DNA of 64,000 nt from Pseudomonas taiwanensis DSM 21245 (GCF_000425785.1 NZ_AUEC01000026.1:1-64000), one strand, 5' to 3'; shown: positions 9,035 to 18,847, numbered from the stretch's first letter. Notes: a model not told the origin generated them from the letters alone. Made by a program: numbers and translations.

Positions 9035-10366
9035 GTGCTTACCGCGTATCGTCTTACCCCGTTATTCGTTGCATTGGCCGCAACGATTCCCTTCGCCGCC
9101 CAGGCCGATGAAGACAAAGCTGAAGGCTTCATCGAGGGTTCTTCGCTGAACCTGCATTTCCGCAACGCCTACTTCAACCGCGATAACCACCTCCCCGGCG
9201 TGCGTGACACCCGTGAGTGGGGCCAGGGCGCGGTTGCCCGGTTCGAGTCCGGCTACACACCGGGTGTCGTCGGCTTCGGCCTCGACGCCCATGCCATGCT
9301 GGGCCTGAAACTCGATGGCGGTGGCGGCCATGCCGGCACCAGCATCCTGCCTACGCACTTCAAGAACGAGGACGAACTGGGTGCCGCGCCGCACTCGTTC
9401 TCGACCGCAGGTGCAGCCGTCAAGCTCAAGGCTTTCGACACCGAGCTCAAGGCCGGTGACCTGTTCCTTACCAATCCGGTGATCGCTGGCGGTGAAACCC
9501 GCATGCTGCCGCAGACGTTCCGCGGCGTGCATCTGACCAACAACAGCATCGATGGCCTGATGCTCGAAGCCGGTCAGGCCAGTTTCACCAAGCCGTACAA
9601 CCAGAGCGGACACCGCCGCATCGACACCTACTACGGCAAGCTGGGTGACAACGAGAGCAAGCACCTGAACTGGGCAGGCGCGTCCTGGACGGGCACCGAG
9701 AACATCACCGCCAACCTGTATGCCGCAGAGCTGAAGGACATCTGGAACCAGTACTACGCCGACTTCGACTACACCTACGTAGTCAACGACCTGGTCAGCC
9801 TGAACCCAGGCGTGCACTTCTACCACACCCAGGACACCGGCCAGGCGCTGCTGGGCAAGATCGACAACAACACCTACAGCGTGCACTTCACCGTCAACGC
9901 CGGGTTCCACAGCGTCACCGCCGCTTACCAGCGGGTCAACGGCAACACGCCGTTCGACTACATCAACCTGGGTGACAGCATCTACCTGGACAACTCGCGT
10001 ATGTACTCGGACTTCAACGCCCCCAACGAGAAGTCCTGGAAGCTGCAGTACAACTACGACTTCGCAGGCCTGGGTGTACCGGGCCTGACGTCGTCACTGT
10101 CGTACTCGCGCGGTGAAGCGGACCTGACCAAGGCTGACAAGGACCTGACCCACTACGACTACTACCGCGCGGACGGCAAGAACGCCATGCACTGGGAACG
10201 TGACCTGGACGTGAAGTATGTGTTCCAGGAGGGCAACCTGAAGGATCTGTCGGTACTGCTGCGCTATGCCACCCACCGTGGCAGCCAAGGCTATGCGTCC
10301 ATCGACAGCAACAGTGACAACGATGAACTGCGGGTGATCGTCGATTACCCGGTGAACATCTTCTGA
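9035..10366 (+). CDS. OprD-family outer-membrane porin
   Basis: A 443-residue outer-membrane channel of the OprD (Occ) family, which takes up basic amino acids, small carboxylates or related solutes in pseudomonads. It has a GTG start preceded by AAAGGAG, a signal peptide ending at AAQA (residue ~24), the family opening [20 protein letters not shown], the characteristic [18 protein letters not shown] segment, alternating aromatic beta-strands and a C-terminal Phe (VNIF). The signal peptide begins only six residues after a short basic stretch, as is usual. Substrate and subfamily cannot be fixed by eye. It is probably a single-gene transcript. Confidence 0.9.
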   Translation: MLTAYRLTPLFVALAATIPFAAQADEDKAEGFIEGSSLNLHFRNAYFNRDNHLPGVRDTREWGQGAVARFESGYTPGVVGFGLDAHAMLGLKLDGGGGHAGTSILPTHFKNEDELGAAPHSFSTAGAAVKLKAFDTELKAGDLFLTNPVIAGGETRMLPQTFRGVHLTNNSIDGLMLEAGQASFTKPYNQSGHRRIDTYYGKLGDNESKHLNWAGASWTGTENITANLYAAELKDIWNQYYADFDYTYVVNDLVSLNPGVHFYHTQDTGQALLGKIDNNTYSVHFTVNAGFHSVTAAYQRVNGNTPFDYINLGDSIYLDNSRMYSDFNAPNEKSWKLQYNYDFAGLGVPGLTSSLSYSRGEADLTKADKDLTHYDYYRADGKNAMHWERDLDVKYVFQEGNLKDLSVLLRYATHRGSQGYASIDSNSDNDELRVIVDYPVNIF

Positions 10367-10413
10367 CGCATTGATCGCCAGCCAGCCGACGACTACCGGG
10401 TTGCAAACGCTCA

Positions 10414-10436
10414 GTAGGAGCCGGTTGGCCGGCGAC
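10414..10436. repeat. REP palindrome
   Basis: GTAGGAGCCGGttgGCCGGCGA is the minus orientation of the P. putida REP core, downstream of the porin gene. Confidence 0.6.
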
Positions 10437-10469
10437 TTGGGCTGAAAAACAGCCCCCACAGGTAATTCC

Positions 10470-10510
10470 GTCGGACAAATCTTGTCCGACAATCCTCGCT
10501 TCCCTAGAAT
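10470..10510 (+). promoter_or_regulatory. Promoter with operator palindrome for the diguanylate cyclase gene
   Basis: GTCGGACAA-atc-TTGTCCGAC (10470-10490) is a perfect 9-bp inverted repeat. Its right half contains a -35-like TTGTCC (10482-10487) that is exactly 17 bp from a -10-like TAGAAT (10505-10510). A protein bound to the palindrome would cover the -35 box, so repression is the simplest reading. Confidence 0.55.
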
Positions 10511-10551
10511 ACTGCCGCCGCATAACGGCCCCTGCCTCAGCAGTAGCGAGC

Positions 10552-12048
10552 ATGCCCACCCGATCTCCGCGTATCGCACTCTACAGGTCGCACCCCGAAC
10601 TGATCCTGAACCTGGCCAGTTGCCTTGCCGTGCTCGCTATCGTGGCCATCGTCAGCTACCTGCTGGCACGCGAAAGGGACAGCGTCGAGCTGTCGGCCAT
10701 TCGCTCGTCCAACAACATCGTCCAGCTCATCGAAAGCGATATCCTGCGCAACGTCGAGCTCTACGATCAGTCCTTGCAAGGCCTGATCTGGGCCGTAAGC
10801 CGAAAGGAATTGCCGGACATACCCACCAGCTTGCGCCAGCGTCTGCTGTTCAATGGCGCCTTCGTCGACCACAAGCGCGGCGATCTGCTTTGGCTCGACA
10901 AGCAAGGCAACGTAGTGGGCGATTCCACCAGCACCGTCCCACGCACGGCCAACTTGGCCAACACCAGCATTTTTCAGGCCCACCTGCATAACCCCAATCT
11001 GGGGTTGCTGGTCGGCCCGCCCTTTAAGTCCAAACTCAGCGACCTGGATTGGTGCATCAGCTTCAGCCGACGTATTTCAGGGCCTGACGACGCGTTCGTT
11101 GGGGTAGCTGCCGGCGCACTGCGCCTGTCGTACTTCAGCGAGCTGTTCCGGCGACTGGATATCGGCGACGACAGTAGCATCAACCTGATCAACACCGACG
11201 GACAACTGCTGGCGAGACAACCGACGCGCCCCCAGGACCCGATGATCGGGACCAACGTCAACGACAGCCCCAACTTCAAGCGCATCCTCAGTGAGCACCG
11301 GGGCAGCTTCACCGCCCGCTCCAGCTTCACTGGCGCACCCCGTATCTACACCTTCGCACGTGTTGCCGACCTGCCATTGATCGTGCTGGTAGTGCACTCG
11401 GCCGACGAGGTGTTCCAGTCCTGGCGACGCACCGCGATTCTGGTCAGCGGTGCCACCGGTGTGCTGTGCATCGGTATCCTCTGGCTGAGCCTGTTGCTGG
11501 GCCGAGAGCTGCGCCGCCGCCAGGAAGCCGAACAAGGCCTGGCGACACTGGCCGCCACCGACAGCCTGACCGGACTGGCCAACCGCCGCCGCCTGGACCA
11601 GGTGCTGCGTCAGGAATGGGCTCGTGCCCAGCGAAATCGACAGCCATTGGCGGTGCTGATGGTGGATGTGGATCACTTCAAGGCCTTCAACCAACGTCAC
11701 GGCCATGCCGGCGGGGACCATGCGCTACGGGAAGTGGCCAAGACGATCGAACAGTGCATCCGGCGCCCGGCAGACCTTGCGGCACGCTATGGCGGGGAGG
11801 AGTTCCAGGTGGTGCTGCCGGAGACCGACCTGGCCGGCGCCAAGCTTCTTGCCGAACGCATCCGTTCGAGCGTGCAAGCACTGGCACCTTTTGCCGACGA
11901 TGCCCATTCGGTGACGGTGAGCATTGGCATCGGCCTGTACCTGCCGGGCACCCAGCACGATCTGGCAAGCGTGCTGGGTGCGGCAGATGAGGCGCTCTAC
12001 CGGGCCAAGGCCAATGGCCGTAACCGGGTCGAGGCGCCTGCGGTTTAG
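10552..12048 (+). CDS. Membrane diguanylate cyclase with periplasmic PDC/Cache sensor
   Basis: A 498-residue enzyme that would make cyclic di-GMP from two GTP. Transmembrane helix 1 spans ~20-40. A ~250-residue periplasmic sensor of the double-Cache/PDC type follows (segments LWLDKQGNVVGDS and SPNFKRILSEHRGSF), then helix 2 at ~285-310 and a GGDEF domain from ~325. The active-site motif is GGEEF at 414-418. An RxxD product-inhibition site (R405-PA-D408) lies exactly five residues upstream, so the enzyme looks active and feedback-inhibited. No EAL domain. The gene has its own promoter with a palindrome over the -35 box, and its stop overlaps the convergent PA2169-like gene by 4 bp. Confidence 0.9.
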   Translation: MPTRSPRIALYRSHPELILNLASCLAVLAIVAIVSYLLARERDSVELSAIRSSNNIVQLIESDILRNVELYDQSLQGLIWAVSRKELPDIPTSLRQRLLFNGAFVDHKRGDLLWLDKQGNVVGDSTSTVPRTANLANTSIFQAHLHNPNLGLLVGPPFKSKLSDLDWCISFSRRISGPDDAFVGVAAGALRLSYFSELFRRLDIGDDSSINLINTDGQLLARQPTRPQDPMIGTNVNDSPNFKRILSEHRGSFTARSSFTGAPRIYTFARVADLPLIVLVVHSADEVFQSWRRTAILVSGATGVLCIGILWLSLLLGRELRRRQEAEQGLATLAATDSLTGLANRRRLDQVLRQEWARAQRNRQPLAVLMVDVDHFKAFNQRHGHAGGDHALREVAKTIEQCIRRPADLAARYGGEEFQVVLPETDLAGAKLLAERIRSSVQALAPFADDAHSVTVSIGIGLYLPGTQHDLASVLGAADEALYRAKANGRNRVEAPAV

Positions 12049-12521
12049 GAACGTGCGCGAGCAGCGTCGCGCAGTGCCTTCACCTGGTCGTGGTTGCGCT
12101 GCACACCCTCGAGTTGCTTCTCGACGATCATGTAGGTCTGGTCGTTGGCGCCCCGGCCCAGTTTGACCAGTTTTTCGCGGGCTTCCTTATAGGCCTTCAA
12201 GGCGTGGTCTTCACCGCGCTCGACTTCGTTGAGCACCGCTTCTTCATCCTTGCCGGTGACCATCGACTTGAGGTTGACCCAGCCACGGTGCAGGTCGCCG
12301 CTGATGCTGGTGGAAGTTTCCGGATCGCCACCCAGGCGGCGCACATCACTCTGCAACTCTGCGGCGGCCGAGGCGCATTCGCCTGCGCGCTGCACGAAGA
12401 AGGCTTTGAGCTCAGGGTTCTTCACGTCTTCAGCCGACGTCTTGAATCCTTTCTCGCCATCCTTGCTGTACTCGATCAGGTCGTTGAGCACGTTGATAAC
12501 GTCTTTGTTCGGGTTGCTCAT
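12045..12521 (-). CDS. PA2169-like four-helix-bundle protein (DUF2383)
   Basis: A 158-residue cytoplasmic protein predicted to be almost entirely helical. Repeated Glu, Lys and Ala positions and the stretch CASAAAELQSDVRRLGGDPETSTSISGD (shown here only to locate the family signature at ~45-72, within which GGDPE is key) match the ferritin-like DUF2383/PA2169 family, whose biochemical role is not established. The longest frame begins at 12584, but the ATG at 12521 follows AAGGAG at a normal distance. It probably has a single-gene promoter facing the DUF3820 gene. Confidence 0.8.
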   Translation of the reverse strand: MSNPNKDVINVLNDLIEYSKDGEKGFKTSAEDVKNPELKAFFVQRAGECASAAAELQSDVRRLGGDPETSTSISGDLHRGWVNLKSMVTGKDEEAVLNEVERGEDHALKAYKEAREKLVKLGRGANDQTYMIVEKQLEGVQRNHDQVKALRDAARARS

Positions 12522-12721
12522 GGCATGAACTCCTTGGCAGGTGGAAGTCCCTAGGAACAGAGCAGCGTTCATGCCAAGCGCCAACGAATCGTTAAAACGT
12601 TGTAAATCAATAAGTTATCTAATGAGGCAAACGAACTGGAAGCGGCGTTCTGCATGATTGCCGCTTGGGCACCCGTGCAGATTGCAGTATGGTCTGCGCT
12701 TTTACTCAGCCAGATGCGCCC

Positions 12722-12943
12722 ATGAAACCGGAAACCCTCGAACTACTGGTCACCCGTACCATGCCCTTCGGCAAATACCAGGGCCGGATCATCGCCGACC
12801 TGCCTGGGGATTATTTGGCCTGGTTCGCTCGCAAGGGGTTTCCCACTGGAGAGCTGGGCGGGTTGCTGGCATTGATGCACGAGATCGACCACAACGGGTT
12901 GATGGACCTGCTGGTGCCGTTGCGTCAGAAGCACCGGCGATAA
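12722..12943 (+). CDS. DUF3820 family protein
   Basis: A 73-residue protein with the DUF3820 pattern: TMPFGKYQGRIIADLPGDY near residues 11-29, then WFARKGFP and a terminal helix. Related sequences are found in quorum-sensing-linked and exonuclease-like contexts, but the function of this short form is unknown. An upstream in-frame ATG at 12665 would add 19 residues lacking family similarity, so the ATG at 12722 is preferred. Confidence 0.78.
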   Translation: MKPETLELLVTRTMPFGKYQGRIIADLPGDYLAWFARKGFPTGELGGLLALMHEIDHNGLMDLLVPLRQKHRR

Positions 12944-12947
12944 GGCC

Positions 12948-12969
12948 CCCGCAGCGTCGATGCTGCGGG
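12948..12969 (+). terminator. Hairpin after the DUF3820 gene
   Basis: CCCGCAGC pairs with GCTGCGGG around a six-base loop a few bases after the stop. The following sequence (ATTCTGGATTGTCTT) is only moderately T-rich, so its strength as a terminator is uncertain. Confidence 0.45.
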
Positions 12970-12987
12970 ATTCTGGATTGTCTTGCG

Positions 12988-13020
12988 CGGCCTCATCGCC
13001 GGCAAGCCGGCTCCTGCAGG
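12988..13020 (+). repeat. REP element
   Basis: A canonical P. putida REP with core ATCGCCGGCAAGCCGGCTCC, between the DUF3820 gene and the end of fruA. Confidence 0.8.
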
Positions 13021-13026
13021 GCATAC

Positions 13027-14766
13027 CTAGCCTTTGGCAGGCGCTACCGCCAGTTCCACGCGCTCGCTCTTCTTGATCACGGCATACACCACCGCTGTCA
13101 GCAGGCTGCCCGCCACGATCGCCAGCAGGTAGAGCAGCGCGTGGTTGATCGCATTAGGGATCAGCAGCACGAACAACCCACCATGCGGTGCCATCAGCTT
13201 GCACCCGAAATACATCGACAAGGCACCGGTCAACGCACCGCCTGCGATACTCGCCGGAATCACCCGCAAGGGGTCTTTGGCAGCGAATGGGATGGCCCCT
13301 TCGGAAATGAAGCAAAGCCCTAGTACCAGCGCAGCCTTGCCGGCCTCACGCTCGCTCTGGGCGAACTTGCGCCGGGCGAGGAAGCTGGCGATGCCCAGTC
13401 CAATCGGCGGCACCATGCCGGCAGCCATGGTCGCGGCCATCGGTGCATAGCTGGACGAAGCCAGCAGCCCCACCGAGAAGGCGTAGGCCGCCTTGTTGAT
13501 CGGGCCGCCAAGGTCCACGCACATCATGCCGCCCAGCAACAGCCCGAGAAGAATCGCATTGGTGGTGCCCATACTGTCGAGGAAGCGGGTCAGGCCTTCG
13601 AGCATGGCCGCCACCGGCTGGCCAACCACATAGATCATCACCAGCCCAGTGAACAGGCTGGCCAGCAACGGAATGATCAGAATCGGCTTGAGGGCATCGA
13701 GACTGCTGGGCAGACGCGCCCAGCGGGCAATGGCCTTGGCGCTGTAGCCGGCGAGAAAACCGGCGACGATGCCGCCAATGAACCCAGCCCCCAGGGTGCT
13801 GGCCAGCAGGCCACCGATCATGCCGGGGGCCAGCCCCGGGCGGTCGGCAATCGACCAGGCGATATAGCCGGCCAGCAAAGGCACCATCAGCTTGAACGCG
13901 GCCTCACCCCCGATCTGCATCAACGCAGCCGGCAAAGTGCCTGGTTCCTTATAGGCTTCGATACCGAAGACGAACGACAACGCGATCAACAAGCCGCCAG
14001 CCACCACCATCGGCAGCATGAACGACACCCCGGTCAGCAGGTGCTTGTAGATACCCGTTTTCTCGGCTTTGCCGGCAGTCGGCGCACCAGCGACATCGGC
14101 GGCGCCCTCCAGCTTGCCTTCGGCCAGGGCCTTGTCCAGCGTGGCACGGGCCTGCTTGAGGGCGGTGCCGGTGCCACAACGATAGATGCGCTTGCCGGCG
14201 AAGCGTGCCGTCGGCACCTCGATGTCGGCCGCCAGCAACACCACATCGGCTTCGGCGATGGCTTCGGCGGACAGCGGGTTGCGCGCGCCCACCGAACCCT
14301 GGGTCTCGACGGTCAGCTGGTAACCCAACTGCTGGGCAGCCTGTTGCAAGGCTTCGGCCGCCATGAAGGTATGCGCTACCCCAGTCGGGCAGGCCGTGAT
14401 CGCCACGATGCGCGGCGCAACGGCAGTTGCCGATGTGGGGCTGGTGGCAGACGCCCTCAGCACTTGCGCATTGGCCGCGGCTTCATCGAGGAACCCCTCA
14501 CGGTCGGCCAACGCCTGGGATGGGGTGCTCTGGTACAGGCGCTTGCCGACGAAACGAGCCAGATCGACCGGGCCCGTGCTGATCACCAGCACACAGTCGG
14601 CGTCGGCGATCTGTGCAGGCGTCAGTTGTCGCTCGGGATGTTCGCTGTCCTGTACTTCGACACTGGTGCTCCAGCCCCGGCGCTGAGCCGCCGCGGCCAG
14701 CAGGCGAGCACTGAGCACGCTCGACACCTGCCCGTTGGGGCAAGCGGTGACAATGGCAATGTTCAT
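13027..14766 (-). CDS. fruA: Fructose PTS permease, EIIB'BC
   Basis: A 579-residue inner-membrane permease that imports fructose with phosphorylation to fructose 1-phosphate. Two EIIB-like domains come first: an N-terminal B' copy (TACPNG, Cys9) and the catalytic copy (ITACPTGVAHTFMAAEAL, phosphoryl-accepting Cys126). The hydrophobic EIIC domain follows from ~225 to the end. The ATG at 14766 overlaps the fruK stop as ATGA; an alternative ATG two codons upstream (14772) is less likely. It is the last gene of fruBKA and receives phosphate from FruB. Confidence 0.95.
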   Translation of the reverse strand: MNIAIVTACPNGQVSSVLSARLLAAAAQRRGWSTSVEVQDSEHPERQLTPAQIADADCVLVISTGPVDLARFVGKRLYQSTPSQALADREGFLDEAAANAQVLRASATSPTSATAVAPRIVAITACPTGVAHTFMAAEALQQAAQQLGYQLTVETQGSVGARNPLSAEAIAEADVVLLAADIEVPTARFAGKRIYRCGTGTALKQARATLDKALAEGKLEGAADVAGAPTAGKAEKTGIYKHLLTGVSFMLPMVVAGGLLIALSFVFGIEAYKEPGTLPAALMQIGGEAAFKLMVPLLAGYIAWSIADRPGLAPGMIGGLLASTLGAGFIGGIVAGFLAGYSAKAIARWARLPSSLDALKPILIIPLLASLFTGLVMIYVVGQPVAAMLEGLTRFLDSMGTTNAILLGLLLGGMMCVDLGGPINKAAYAFSVGLLASSSYAPMAATMAAGMVPPIGLGIASFLARRKFAQSEREAGKAALVLGLCFISEGAIPFAAKDPLRVIPASIAGGALTGALSMYFGCKLMAPHGGLFVLLIPNAINHALLYLLAIVAGSLLTAVVYAVIKKSERVELAVAPAKG

Positions 14767-15710
14767 CGGCAACCCTCTTGTTGTTCTGTCAGTTGCACAC
14801 CCGCTTCCAGGCGAGCCAGCTGCTCGCGATCACGAATGCCGAAGCCGACCTGGGTGACGGCCTGGGCAGCAATCGCGGTGGCCCGGCGCAAGGTATCGGT
14901 CGGCGCTTCGCTCTGCAGCAAGCCATGCACCATGCCGGCTACCAGGGAATCGCCCGCCCCCACCGTGCTGGCGACCCGCACTTTCGGCGGTCGAGCCTGC
15001 ACCGTGAGGTTATCGGCGAACCAACGGACCCCTTCCGCCCCATCGGAAACCACCACATGCTCGACGCCATCGGCCAGCAGGCGCAGGGCCGCCGCGCGCT
15101 GCTGCGCTGCACTGTCCACGGTCAGGCCAAGCACTTCGCCCAACTCCTCGGTGTTGGGCTTGACCAGCCACGGCGCGCTGCGCAGCCCGGCGCGCAGGGC
15201 TTCGCCGCTGCTGTCGAGCGCGACTTTCAGGCCCAGGCCCTTGAGGCGCACGAGCAATTGGTTGAACCACTCAGGGCTCACTCCACGCGGCAGGCTGCCT
15301 GCGACCACCACGGCATCCTGTCCGGGGGCCACCTGCTCCAACACACGCAGCAGGGCCTCCTGAGCCGCTTCGTCGACTTCAGGCCCCTGCCCGTTGATAT
15401 CGGTCACGCGGCCGTCGGCCTCGACCAGCTTGATGTTGCTACGGGTTTCGCCTGGAACGCGTACGAAGCAGTCGGTAAAACCGCGCCTCTCGATCAGGGC
15501 TTCGAAGGCCTGGAGGTTGTCGCGGCCAAGGAAGCCGCCGACCGTGACGCTGTGCCCCAGGTCAGCCAGCACCTGGGCAACGTTCAGGCCTTTACCGGCG
15601 GCATGACTCTGCTGGGCCTGGCTGCGGTTCACGTGGCCGGGACGCAGGGCATCGAGGCTGACTGTGATGTCCAGCGCCGGGTTCAGGGTCAGGGTGAGGA
15701 TCTTGGCCAT
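14763..15710 (-). CDS. fruK: 1-phosphofructokinase
   Basis: A 315-residue PfkB-family kinase that converts fructose 1-phosphate to fructose 1,6-bisphosphate. The PfkB signatures are visible: GKGLNVAQVLADLG near residue 40 and the catalytic STVGAGDSLVAGMVHG near 245-260 (Asp as base). The start codon directly abuts the stop of fruB (TGAATG) and the end overlaps fruA by 4 bp, so the three genes are one coupled operon. Its substrate, fructose 1-phosphate, is also the effector of FruR in P. putida. Confidence 0.95.
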   Translation of the reverse strand: MAKILTLTLNPALDITVSLDALRPGHVNRSQAQQSHAAGKGLNVAQVLADLGHSVTVGGFLGRDNLQAFEALIERRGFTDCFVRVPGETRSNIKLVEADGRVTDINGQGPEVDEAAQEALLRVLEQVAPGQDAVVVAGSLPRGVSPEWFNQLLVRLKGLGLKVALDSSGEALRAGLRSAPWLVKPNTEELGEVLGLTVDSAAQQRAAALRLLADGVEHVVVSDGAEGVRWFADNLTVQARPPKVRVASTVGAGDSLVAGMVHGLLQSEAPTDTLRRATAIAAQAVTQVGFGIRDREQLARLEAGVQLTEQQEGCR

Positions 15711-18563
15711 TCAGTAACGCTCCACCAGCGCGCGAACCGCCGCGGCGCTGTCTTGTTGCAGGGCCTCGCGCGCCAGGGCGCGGGCCGTCTGGTGATCGGC
15801 CTGGCGAACCAGGGCTTTGACTTCTGCAATGCTGCGGGCCGCGACGCTGAGCTCGTCGACGTCCAGGCCGAGCAGCACGGCGACTGCCTGCGGGTCCGCG
15901 GCCAGCTCGCCGCACACGCCCACCCACTTGCCCTCGGCATGGGCGGCGCGCACGGTCATGTCGATCAGGCTCAACACCGCCGGGTGCAGGCCATCTGCCT
16001 GGGCCGATAGGCTCGGATGGCCACGGTCGATGGCCAGGGTGTACTGGGTCAGGTCGTTGGTGCCGATGCTGAAGAAATCCACCTCACGGGCCAGCTGTGC
16101 GGCCAACAAGGCCGCCGAAGGCACCTCGACCATGATTCCGACCTGCAGGTCTGCCACCGGGATTTCCTCGCGCAGACGTTCGACCATGGCCCGGGCTTCG
16201 CGCCATTCGTGAATCTGGCCGACCATCGGGAACATGATCCGCAGCGGCCGTTGATCGGCCGCACGCAGCAGGGCGCGCAGCTGCTCTTCCATGACCTGCG
16301 GCCGTTGCAGGGTCAGACGCACGCCGCGCACACCGAGGAAGGGGTTCTCCTCCGCGGCGATGGGCCAGTAAGGCAGCGGTTTGTCGCCTCCCACATCGAG
16401 AGTCCGCACCACCAGTGGCCGACCCTGCAGGCCGTCGAGCACGCGGCGGTACTCGGCCTCCTGGGTGGCGACGTCGGGTGCTTGGGGGTGGGCCATGAAA
16501 ATCAGTTCGGTACGCAGCAGGCCGACACCTTCGGCGCCTTGATCCACCACCTTGTCGATACCCGTGCTTTCACCGATATTGGCGAACACTTCGACGGCAT
16601 GGCCGTCGCGGGTCACCGCCGGCTCATGACGACTGGCCCAGGCCGCCTGCAAACGCTGCTCGCGCAGGTCGCGTTCGGCCAGGGCACGTTGCAGCTCGTC
16701 AGCGCCAGGCGCGACGCTGACCAAACCACGCTGGCCGTCCAGCAGCAGCGCGGTGCCAGGCGCCAGCAGCAGAATCGACTCGCCCACGCCCACCACCGCC
16801 GGAATGCCCAAGGCACGGGCGACAATCGCGCTATGAGCGGTGGCCCCGCCGTGCGCAGTGACGATACCGGCGACCCGGGCCGGGTCCAGCCGGGCGACAT
16901 CGGATGGGCCAACTTCGGCCATCACCAGCACGTAGGGTTGCTCCGGGGCCTCCTGGGTCTGCACGCCGCACAGCTGGGCCAATACCCGCCGACCGATATC
17001 GCGCAGGTCGGCCGCGCGCTCAGCGAGCAGGGCATCGTGCAGCGCTTCCTGCTGGCGCGCAGCCGCTTCGATGACCGCCATCCATGCAGCCGCGGCGCTT
17101 TCGCCCTGAGCCAGACGCAGTTCGACATCGTCGGTCAGCGCGGGGTCGGCGAGCATTTCCTGGTGGGTGACGAAGATCTCGCCAATGGCCTTTTCGCTAC
17201 GTTGTACCAAGGCCTGGAGTTCAGCATTCACCGCCTCCAGCGCTTGGCGCAGCTTCACCCGCTCCTGGGCGGGCGATTCGCCGCGCAGGGGGTAATCGAT
17301 GTCACGCTCGACACACAGGTGCGCAGGGCCAGCGGCAATGCCTGGGGCAGCACCGACGCCCTGGATATGGCTACCGGCCAGCGGAGGCTGAAGCGCGTCG
17401 GCCTCTACCATAGGCTCCGGCACCACACATTTGGGCAGAGGCTCCACCTCTTCGCCAAGGCCTTGCTCGATGGCGGCCAGCAACACCGGCAGCGCATCGG
17501 CGGCGATGCCAGGCTCGGCGATCAGTTCGAGCGCCTGGCCTCGCCGCGCCCCTAGGCTCAGCAGCTTGCTCAGGCTCTTGACCGATACTGCTGGCTGCGC
17601 GCTGTCCAGCAGACGCACCCTGATTTCCCCCTCGAAGCCCTTTGCAAGCTGCGCCAGCGCTTTGGCCGGGCGGGCGTGCAGACCATGGGGGTTGGCCAGC
17701 ACCACCCGTACGCTCGGCCAGTCGGCCGGCACCTCGCCGCCCAGCACCTCGAGCACGGCACGGCTGCTGGTGGCCTGGTAGAGCATCTGTCCACGGCCCT
17801 CGATCAACACTTCGCACAGGCGTTCGAGCAAGGCCTGATGGGCGGCGCCAAGGCTGGCCAGGCAGAACAGACCGTTGAGCGGTTGCTCACGGTAGCGCAG
17901 TGGCTGCTGGGGCGTGATGAAGGCCAGGCCGGGCTGCAACACCTGACGCTCGCTGTGCAGCCACCACAACCCTTCGCCCAAGGGCAAGGGCTCAGCCTGT
18001 TGCAGCGCGGCGGCAAAGCCATTGTCGACACACCCGGCGCGTTGCAGCAGGCGCGAGCCACGCCAGGCCAGTTCGTCGAAGTCTTCGGCAGCAAGGTTCA
18101 GGCTGACCAGTTGGGCGTCCAGCGCCAATGCCTGGGGAGCACCCTGCAGCAACTTGAGCAGCGCTTCGGCAGAACTGGCCCGACGCAGGGCCTCGGCCAG
18201 GTCGGTTTCGCCCAACGCGCGGGTCAGCAGTTGCAGCAGGCGCAGGTGCTCGTCGGAGCGGGCCGCGATGCCGATGGCGAGGTAAACCCTCTGCCCATCG
18301 CCCCAGTCCACGCCTTCGGGAAACTGCAGCAGGCGCACGCCGGTGGCGAACACCAGGTCGCGGGTCTGCGGTGTGCCGTGGGGAATGGCAATGCCCTGGC
18401 CAAGGAAGGTCGACCCCTGCGCCTCGCGGGCCTGAAGCCCCTCCAGATACCCTTCGGCGACCAGGCCGTCAGCGACCAACCGATCCGCCAACAGGCGCAA
18501 GGCCTGGGCCTTGTCGGCGGCCTTCTGGCCCATGGCTATCTGCTCTTTGGCGAGCTCGAGCAT
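15711..18563 (-). CDS. fruB: Fused fructose PTS phosphotransferase EIIA-HPr-EI
   Basis: A 950-residue cytoplasmic protein that carries the whole soluble phosphorelay from phosphoenolpyruvate to FruA. Domains in order: EIIA-Fru (~1-145, His62 in IAIPHGTP), a linker, HPr (~280-370, His296 in NPHGLHARPA) and Enzyme I (~395-950, His577 in GGATAHSAIVARALG, with the PEP-binding GTNDLTQYTLAIDR near the C-terminus). The start at 18563 is chosen for its AAAGGAGAAGG ribosome-binding site; the frame remains open 30 codons upstream. All three phosphorylatable histidines are present. Confidence 0.95.
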   Translation of the reverse strand: MLELAKEQIAMGQKAADKAQALRLLADRLVADGLVAEGYLEGLQAREAQGSTFLGQGIAIPHGTPQTRDLVFATGVRLLQFPEGVDWGDGQRVYLAIGIAARSDEHLRLLQLLTRALGETDLAEALRRASSAEALLKLLQGAPQALALDAQLVSLNLAAEDFDELAWRGSRLLQRAGCVDNGFAAALQQAEPLPLGEGLWWLHSERQVLQPGLAFITPQQPLRYREQPLNGLFCLASLGAAHQALLERLCEVLIEGRGQMLYQATSSRAVLEVLGGEVPADWPSVRVVLANPHGLHARPAKALAQLAKGFEGEIRVRLLDSAQPAVSVKSLSKLLSLGARRGQALELIAEPGIAADALPVLLAAIEQGLGEEVEPLPKCVVPEPMVEADALQPPLAGSHIQGVGAAPGIAAGPAHLCVERDIDYPLRGESPAQERVKLRQALEAVNAELQALVQRSEKAIGEIFVTHQEMLADPALTDDVELRLAQGESAAAAWMAVIEAAARQQEALHDALLAERAADLRDIGRRVLAQLCGVQTQEAPEQPYVLVMAEVGPSDVARLDPARVAGIVTAHGGATAHSAIVARALGIPAVVGVGESILLLAPGTALLLDGQRGLVSVAPGADELQRALAERDLREQRLQAAWASRHEPAVTRDGHAVEVFANIGESTGIDKVVDQGAEGVGLLRTELIFMAHPQAPDVATQEAEYRRVLDGLQGRPLVVRTLDVGGDKPLPYWPIAAEENPFLGVRGVRLTLQRPQVMEEQLRALLRAADQRPLRIMFPMVGQIHEWREARAMVERLREEIPVADLQVGIMVEVPSAALLAAQLAREVDFFSIGTNDLTQYTLAIDRGHPSLSAQADGLHPAVLSLIDMTVRAAHAEGKWVGVCGELAADPQAVAVLLGLDVDELSVAARSIAEVKALVRQADHQTARALAREALQQDSAAAVRALVERY

Positions 18564-18678
18564 GACCTTCTCCTTTTGCAGTTCCCAGGTGGGTACTGAG
18601 GTATTGTTGTGAAATTCACGAAAACGACCAGTGCTACAGTCGGACGCAGGCAACGACCCCGGCAGAAAATTTGCCTGC

Positions 18679-18690
18679 TGAAACGATTAA
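18679..18690. promoter_or_regulatory. FruR (Cra) operator
   Basis: TGAAACGATTAA; its complement TTAATCGTTTCA differs at one base from the operator I recall for P. putida FruR (TTAAACGTTTCA). It lies in the 284-bp divergent region, 116 bp before fruB and 158 bp before fruR. A further palindrome, GTGAAaTTCAC (18609-18619), lies closer to fruB. Confidence 0.7.
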
Positions 18691-18847
18691 TCTGACCAGG
18701 CGGCCACGTTACTCGATAATCTGCCGAGGAAAAAGCCCCATCCTGTCGGACAATTGCGACAATGGTCGTCTGCGCGCGGTGCCTGTCCTGGGTCAAACTA
18801 CCCGGTCTGGCTTCGCGGTCAGCCCCGGTAATAACAAGGAAAACTCG

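Noticed and set aside
13027..14766. A frameshifted or truncated first EIIB domain in FruA
   Set aside because: Tandem EIIB'-EIIB arrangement is normal for gammaproteobacterial FruA and the frame is intact.
16017..17555. A 512-codon plus-strand frame opposite fruB
   Set aside because: Shadow of the EI/HPr coding sequence, which contains all catalytic residues.
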